Assembly (NCBI GenBank): GCA_964352905.1
Contig: CAYGTS010000053.1
Location: 1 to 15,821, forward strand
Reading direction: 5' to 3'
DNA length: 15,821 nt
Source of the DNA: CAYGTS01 sp964352905
GTDB lineage: Bacteria; Pseudomonadota; Gammaproteobacteria; JAHCLG01
Under the pieces are notes generated by a model. It did not search any database and had not been told where the DNA came from. It worked only from the letters and a program-made list of their open reading frames with translations. The position numbers were made by a program, and so were the translations under genes. Of the stretch, positions 12,880 to 15,821 are shown piece after piece. Every line of letters starts with the position of its first letter. Position 1 is the first letter of the stretch.

Positions 12880-13722
12880 ATGAAAACCATAGCACTTGAT
12901 ACAAGTGTCATAAACTATTTATATGATCAAAAAATAGAAGTAATTTCTTTTAATAAATTGCTACTTGAAAATAATTTCATACCTTTTATCGGGATGTATA
13001 CACATTATGAAATTTTTAGACTTTGTATGGATAAAAATAAAATAAAAAAAACAAGCAGCCTTTTTAAGATCCTTGATGATATTAAGCCTGTGTATGGGTG
13101 TCCTCGTAATCTCCTGTACAAAAGAGAGGCTGAAAAATTTAGATCGGGTAAACATGTTGATAATCTCGCTTTTCAAGAACAACTTGCCGAAATCAAGGAA
13201 ATACTACATCGCATTGATAGAGGAATTTTTGACGAAGAAGATAGGAGATCTATTAATGATAGGCAAAATGGGCTGTCAAAAATCATAAAAATAATTTGGC
13301 AACCAACCCAAGATGATAAAAAAAGTAGGTGGAAAAATAAACCATTTAATGCTTTTTGTAATAAGCAAATGTCAAATTTAGATTTAGTGAAGCTAAATAA
13401 AATATTGTCCGACTACTTAAATATTAATTTCTCTTTAAATGAACTTAATCAGTTTATAAAAAATATAAATAGCTATCCGGCTTTCAGAACATTGCTCTAT
13501 TCTCAATTCTACATAACCTACTCAATAATTCAGGGAAGTGGAAATAATCAACCTTCAGAAGATAGGCTGACTGATTCCTTACAGTTAATTGAAGCATCAT
13601 ATTGTACTGCTTTTTTATCTAATGATAAAAGACATCTGAAATATGCAAAAGAAATAAATAACAATTTAGAGTATTTCACCTTAGAAGGTTTAAGTAATGA
13701 CATTTTACTCTGTAAAAAATAA
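12880..13722 (+). CDS. PIN-like domain protein, putative nuclease, 280 aa
   Basis: The ends fit a PIN-domain ribonuclease: LDTSVINYL at the N-terminus (Asp7), THYEIFRL (Glu44), and near the C-terminus LTDSLQLIEASYC (Asp232) with FLSNDKRHL (Asp249), the usual ring of acidic metal-binding residues. Between them is an insertion of about 170 residues, rich in Lys, Asn and Ile, making the protein twice the size of VapC toxins. The ATG at 12880 is chosen because AAGG ends five bases upstream; the ATG at 12877 is too close. It begins 65 bp after the antitoxin gene, with no VapB-like partner next to it. It could be a stand-alone toxin-like nuclease or a defence gene carried beside the hig module. The sequence is AT-rich with many ATA codons, which suggests transfer. 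Confidence 0.65.
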   Translation: MKTIALDTSVINYLYDQKIEVISFNKLLLENNFIPFIGMYTHYEIFRLCMDKNKIKKTSSLFKILDDIKPVYGCPRNLLYKREAEKFRSGKHVDNLAFQEQLAEIKEILHRIDRGIFDEEDRRSINDRQNGLSKIIKIIWQPTQDDKKSRWKNKPFNAFCNKQMSNLDLVKLNKILSDYLNINFSLNELNQFIKNINSYPAFRTLLYSQFYITYSIIQGSGNNQPSEDRLTDSLQLIEASYCTAFLSNDKRHLKYAKEINNNLEYFTLEGLSNDILLCKK

Positions 13723-13857
13723 CGGCAATAAATAAGTTAGAAGGGTAATACTGTATCTGAAAATAAAATGGACCACCTATTCATGCTTTAATCACTTTTA
13801 TTTTAAGACTAGCTCCACACTTTAGTGAAAGTATCACTCAATGCAATTTGGACCAAT

Positions 13858-13932
13858 CGGTAGGCTGCTGCAGAGAAGGGTGGAATTGCCAAAATTTAAA
13901 GACTGATAAGCGAGGTTATCAGGCTTTTTTCA
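13858..13932 (+). repeat. Family B repeat, copy 2, ending in a terminator-like hairpin
   Basis: Direct copy of 12125-12195, in the same orientation. CTGATAA (13903-13909) pairs with TTATCAG (13916-13922) and is followed by GCTTTTTT. The six-base loop differs from copy 1 (GCGAGG against GTGAGA) while both arms are unchanged. It may serve as the terminator of the PIN-like gene. It lies inside the gene-free stretch 13723-14108. Confidence 0.75.
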
Positions 13933-14108
13933 GCAAGCTCGCTGTCTCGCATGAAGTGCAACAAAAATTGAGTTAACTTACTGACCAAGCCTAGCTCTCT
14001 CAATAGGTTTCATTTTAGGCACCACATGTTGACTTTTTGTTGTCTGGTCGTGCTGGTGCAAAGTCTATAGAATGGCAACTAAAATATAATTATTAAAGAG
14101 TAAAGGCT
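13933..14108. other. Intergenic region upstream of the large repeat protein
   Basis: No gene is seen. A TATAAT at 14085-14090 could be the -10 of the downstream gene, giving a leader of about 12 bases, but no convincing -35 stands at the right distance. TTGACT at 14029 is too far away. Confidence 0.35.
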
Positions 14109-15821
14109 ATGACAATGGAAACAGAGCAATTTAAAACGCTGTTAAATCAAGTTAGTACTACTCAAGAATGGAGTATGAATTTTTTCGAACAAGTTTTCAA
14201 ACTTGACAATCTGCAAGCGTTTTCTCTTTCACAAAGGAGAGATTTGCTTCAAGCTAAAAACAAAAATATGACTGCCTTTAAATATATTGCAATACATGCT
14301 AATGATTTTTTTCTTTCCTGTTTGTTACAAAATATTCCGGCACCGCAGATGGATAATGATAATCCAGAAGATCAGCCGGGAGCAGTAGCAGTTAAGCAAG
14401 CTGATGAAGGGCAAGCAACTCAATCGCAATTTATAAAGGATTTACTATTAGATAACAGTGGTGACGGTCAACCTGCATGGGTGAATGTTGTAGGAAAATT
14501 ATCGGTTAAGTTGTTTTTAACACGACTCAATGACAATGATTTATACACAGTATTATCTTCAAGAAAAGATCATACCGATATGCAGATCTGCTTCATGTCT
14601 TTGTGTGGGCAGCCAGATAGGGATCAACAGCAATTATTAGCTTGTTTCCAACGCTTTAATATTGACCAGCAACTGCAATTACTGATGTCGCTCACAGATA
14701 CTAACGACAAGACTGGGCTAATGTATGTTGTGGAGCATCAACTAAATTTGCTGGATAGTTATTTAACCTCTTTAGGCAATTACAAAATTAAGCTATTAAG
14801 GCAATGCGATAGTCAGCATCGAAGCGTATTGATGTTGCTTGCAGAAAAGGACCCAGCAAAAGTGGCAGCTTATCTTAAGGGTTTTAATCCTCAAGAACAG
14901 CTGTTTTTGCTGAACCAGAGCGATAATCAAGGTTTCACTCTTTTAAATTATCTTGCTAAAAATTTCCGGGAAGGAGAAGGTCCTAGATTGAGTCAGTATT
15001 TGCAACGCTTGGAACAGCATAAAAAACTGGCGTTATTGCAGACAACCCATCGTGGCGAAACCGTACTAATGAGAATTGCTAAGCAAAAACCGCAATTATT
15101 ATTGCAGTTGTTACAGGATTTATGGGCAGATCAAGTTATTAACGAAACAAACATTTTCACATTATTAACGCAGTCAAATAAAGAAAACCAAACAATAGTA
15201 AAGCGTTTTTCGCAAGAGGAGCCGTCTCTGTTATTGGGCTTTATTGAGAGCCTAGCAGATAATCCACAGATTATTATTGAGTTATTAAAACACCACGATA
15301 ATGAAGGGTGGACCGCCTTAATGCTGGTGGCACTTAAGGAGCCAACGCACCTCACACCGTTGTTGAGTTTTCTTACTCCAGCAGAACAAATGGATGCATT
15401 GTGGTTTTCTTTAGATAAATTAGACTACTTACCAGACTATACAGAAGGCGATAAAAATAAGTTACGTAAGACCTTGACGCAAGCCTTTATTCACAGTGCT
15501 CAAGTAGAGCCAGAACAGCTTACAGCAGAACAAATTCTATGTATCAAGGGCGCATTACAAGACTGTGATTTAGCTAAAGAAGAAGACGTAACATTATATT
15601 TAAATGCAAGGATCCTTCTTGAAAAAAACCAGCATGGGCGTGGGCCTGTAGATACTAAGCTGCAGTCATGCCTTTTTGATAGAGAGGGGAGTTTAGTCGT
15701 TCAGCGATTTGAAACATTCATTAAGTTGGCTGGTAAGGATAGCCAACGGTTGATGTTGATTTTGCAACAACAAAATACTAAATACTCGACCGCCTTGATG
15801 CATGTGGCGCGGTATCATCCA
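14109..15821 (+). CDS. Large protein with ankyrin-like repeats, partial (runs off window)
   Basis: There is an open frame of 571 codons with no stop at the right edge, so the real protein is longer. After a helical, Gln-rich N-terminal part (residues 1 to about 195) come degenerate repeats with a T-x-LM-x-x-A-x-x-x-P pattern: TGLMYVVEH at about 202, SVLMLLAEKDP at about 239, FTLLNYLAKN at about 276, ETVLMRIAKQKP at about 317, WTALMLVALKEP at about 401 and STALMHVARYHP at about 560. Neighbours are 36-42 residues apart where contiguous. This looks like a diverged ankyrin-type solenoid. No catalytic motif, signal peptide or membrane helix is visible. In Legionellales such proteins are often secretion-system effectors, which here is only inference. 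Start: AAGAG lies eight bases before the ATG at 14109, and AAGG lies eight bases before the ATG at 14115; either could be used. Confidence 0.8.
   Translation, partial: MTMETEQFKTLLNQVSTTQEWSMNFFEQVFKLDNLQAFSLSQRRDLLQAKNKNMTAFKYIAIHANDFFLSCLLQNIPAPQMDNDNPEDQPGAVAVKQADEGQATQSQFIKDLLLDNSGDGQPAWVNVVGKLSVKLFLTRLNDNDLYTVLSSRKDHTDMQICFMSLCGQPDRDQQQLLACFQRFNIDQQLQLLMSLTDTNDKTGLMYVVEHQLNLLDSYLTSLGNYKIKLLRQCDSQHRSVLMLLAEKDPAKVAAYLKGFNPQEQLFLLNQSDNQGFTLLNYLAKNFREGEGPRLSQYLQRLEQHKKLALLQTTHRGETVLMRIAKQKPQLLLQLLQDLWADQVINETNIFTLLTQSNKENQTIVKRFSQEEPSLLLGFIESLADNPQIIIELLKHHDNEGWTALMLVALKEPTHLTPLLSFLTPAEQMDALWFSLDKLDYLPDYTEGDKNKLRKTLTQAFIHSAQVEPEQLTAEQILCIKGALQDCDLAKEEDVTLYLNARILLEKNQHGRGPVDTKLQSCLFDREGSLVVQRFETFIKLAGKDSQRLMLILQQQNTKYSTALMHVARYHP

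Noticed and set aside
13785..13858. TGGACC motifs (about 13769 and 13849) as ends of an insertion sequence
   Set aside because: The two copies are in direct rather than inverted orientation and no transposase sequence lies between or beside them.

Overview
The window is AT-rich bacterial DNA. It looks like a chromosome segment from a gammaproteobacterium, most likely of the Legionellales/Coxiella-like group. The reasons are the biotin order bioA<>bioB-bioF-bioH-bioC, DsbB, a multi-GGA Csr/Rsm-type small RNA, dense dispersed palindromic repeats and gene remnants, and a large repeat protein of the kind used as host-directed effectors. The taxonomic call is inference, because no rRNA or marker gene is present.

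Left part (1-3040): a 5'-truncated ATPase (DUF4143 end) is fused at its broken edge to a copy of a dispersed repeat (family A). Next comes a CsrA-sequestering small RNA (about 840-996) with a strong terminator, facing dsbB on the minus strand. A second family A copy is bracketed by two identical 31-bp direct repeats. An unknown multi-pass membrane protein with a terminator follows, then a 146-bp palindromic element.

Centre (3154-9867): this is the conserved part. A two-gene operon encodes a protein with degenerate receiver-like and GGDEF-like domains, then an RpfF-like crotonase (DSF-synthase family) with altered active-site positions. It converges, with 17 bp of overlap, on bioA. bioA is divergent from the tightly overlapping bioB-bioF-bioH-bioC operon. 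The shared 87-bp intergenic region holds a BirA-like operator and a good bioB promoter. bioC and bioH together would make pimeloyl-ACP, and bioF, bioA and bioB carry out all remaining steps except BioD. bioD is not in the window.

Right part (9868-15821): this is accessory sequence. Directly after bioC lie a third family A copy, a decayed AlbA_2/Schlafen-type gene, a second type of palindromic repeat, an IS3 transposase fragment and an intact phnA/yjdM zinc-ribbon gene. A fourth family A copy, a decayed HigBA-like toxin-antitoxin remnant and a 148-aa unknown gene come next. An intact HigBA-like pair with an apparently leaderless promoter and a 280-aa PIN-like gene follow, the whole set bracketed by two direct copies of a terminator-bearing repeat (family B). 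The window ends inside a long gene of at least 571 codons whose protein has ankyrin-like repeats spaced about 36-42 residues apart.

The two most interesting points are the Csr/Rsm sRNA and the pseudo-GGDEF/RpfF-like pair. The next is the structured family A repeat, two copies of which show a compensatory base-pair change in a 15-bp stem.
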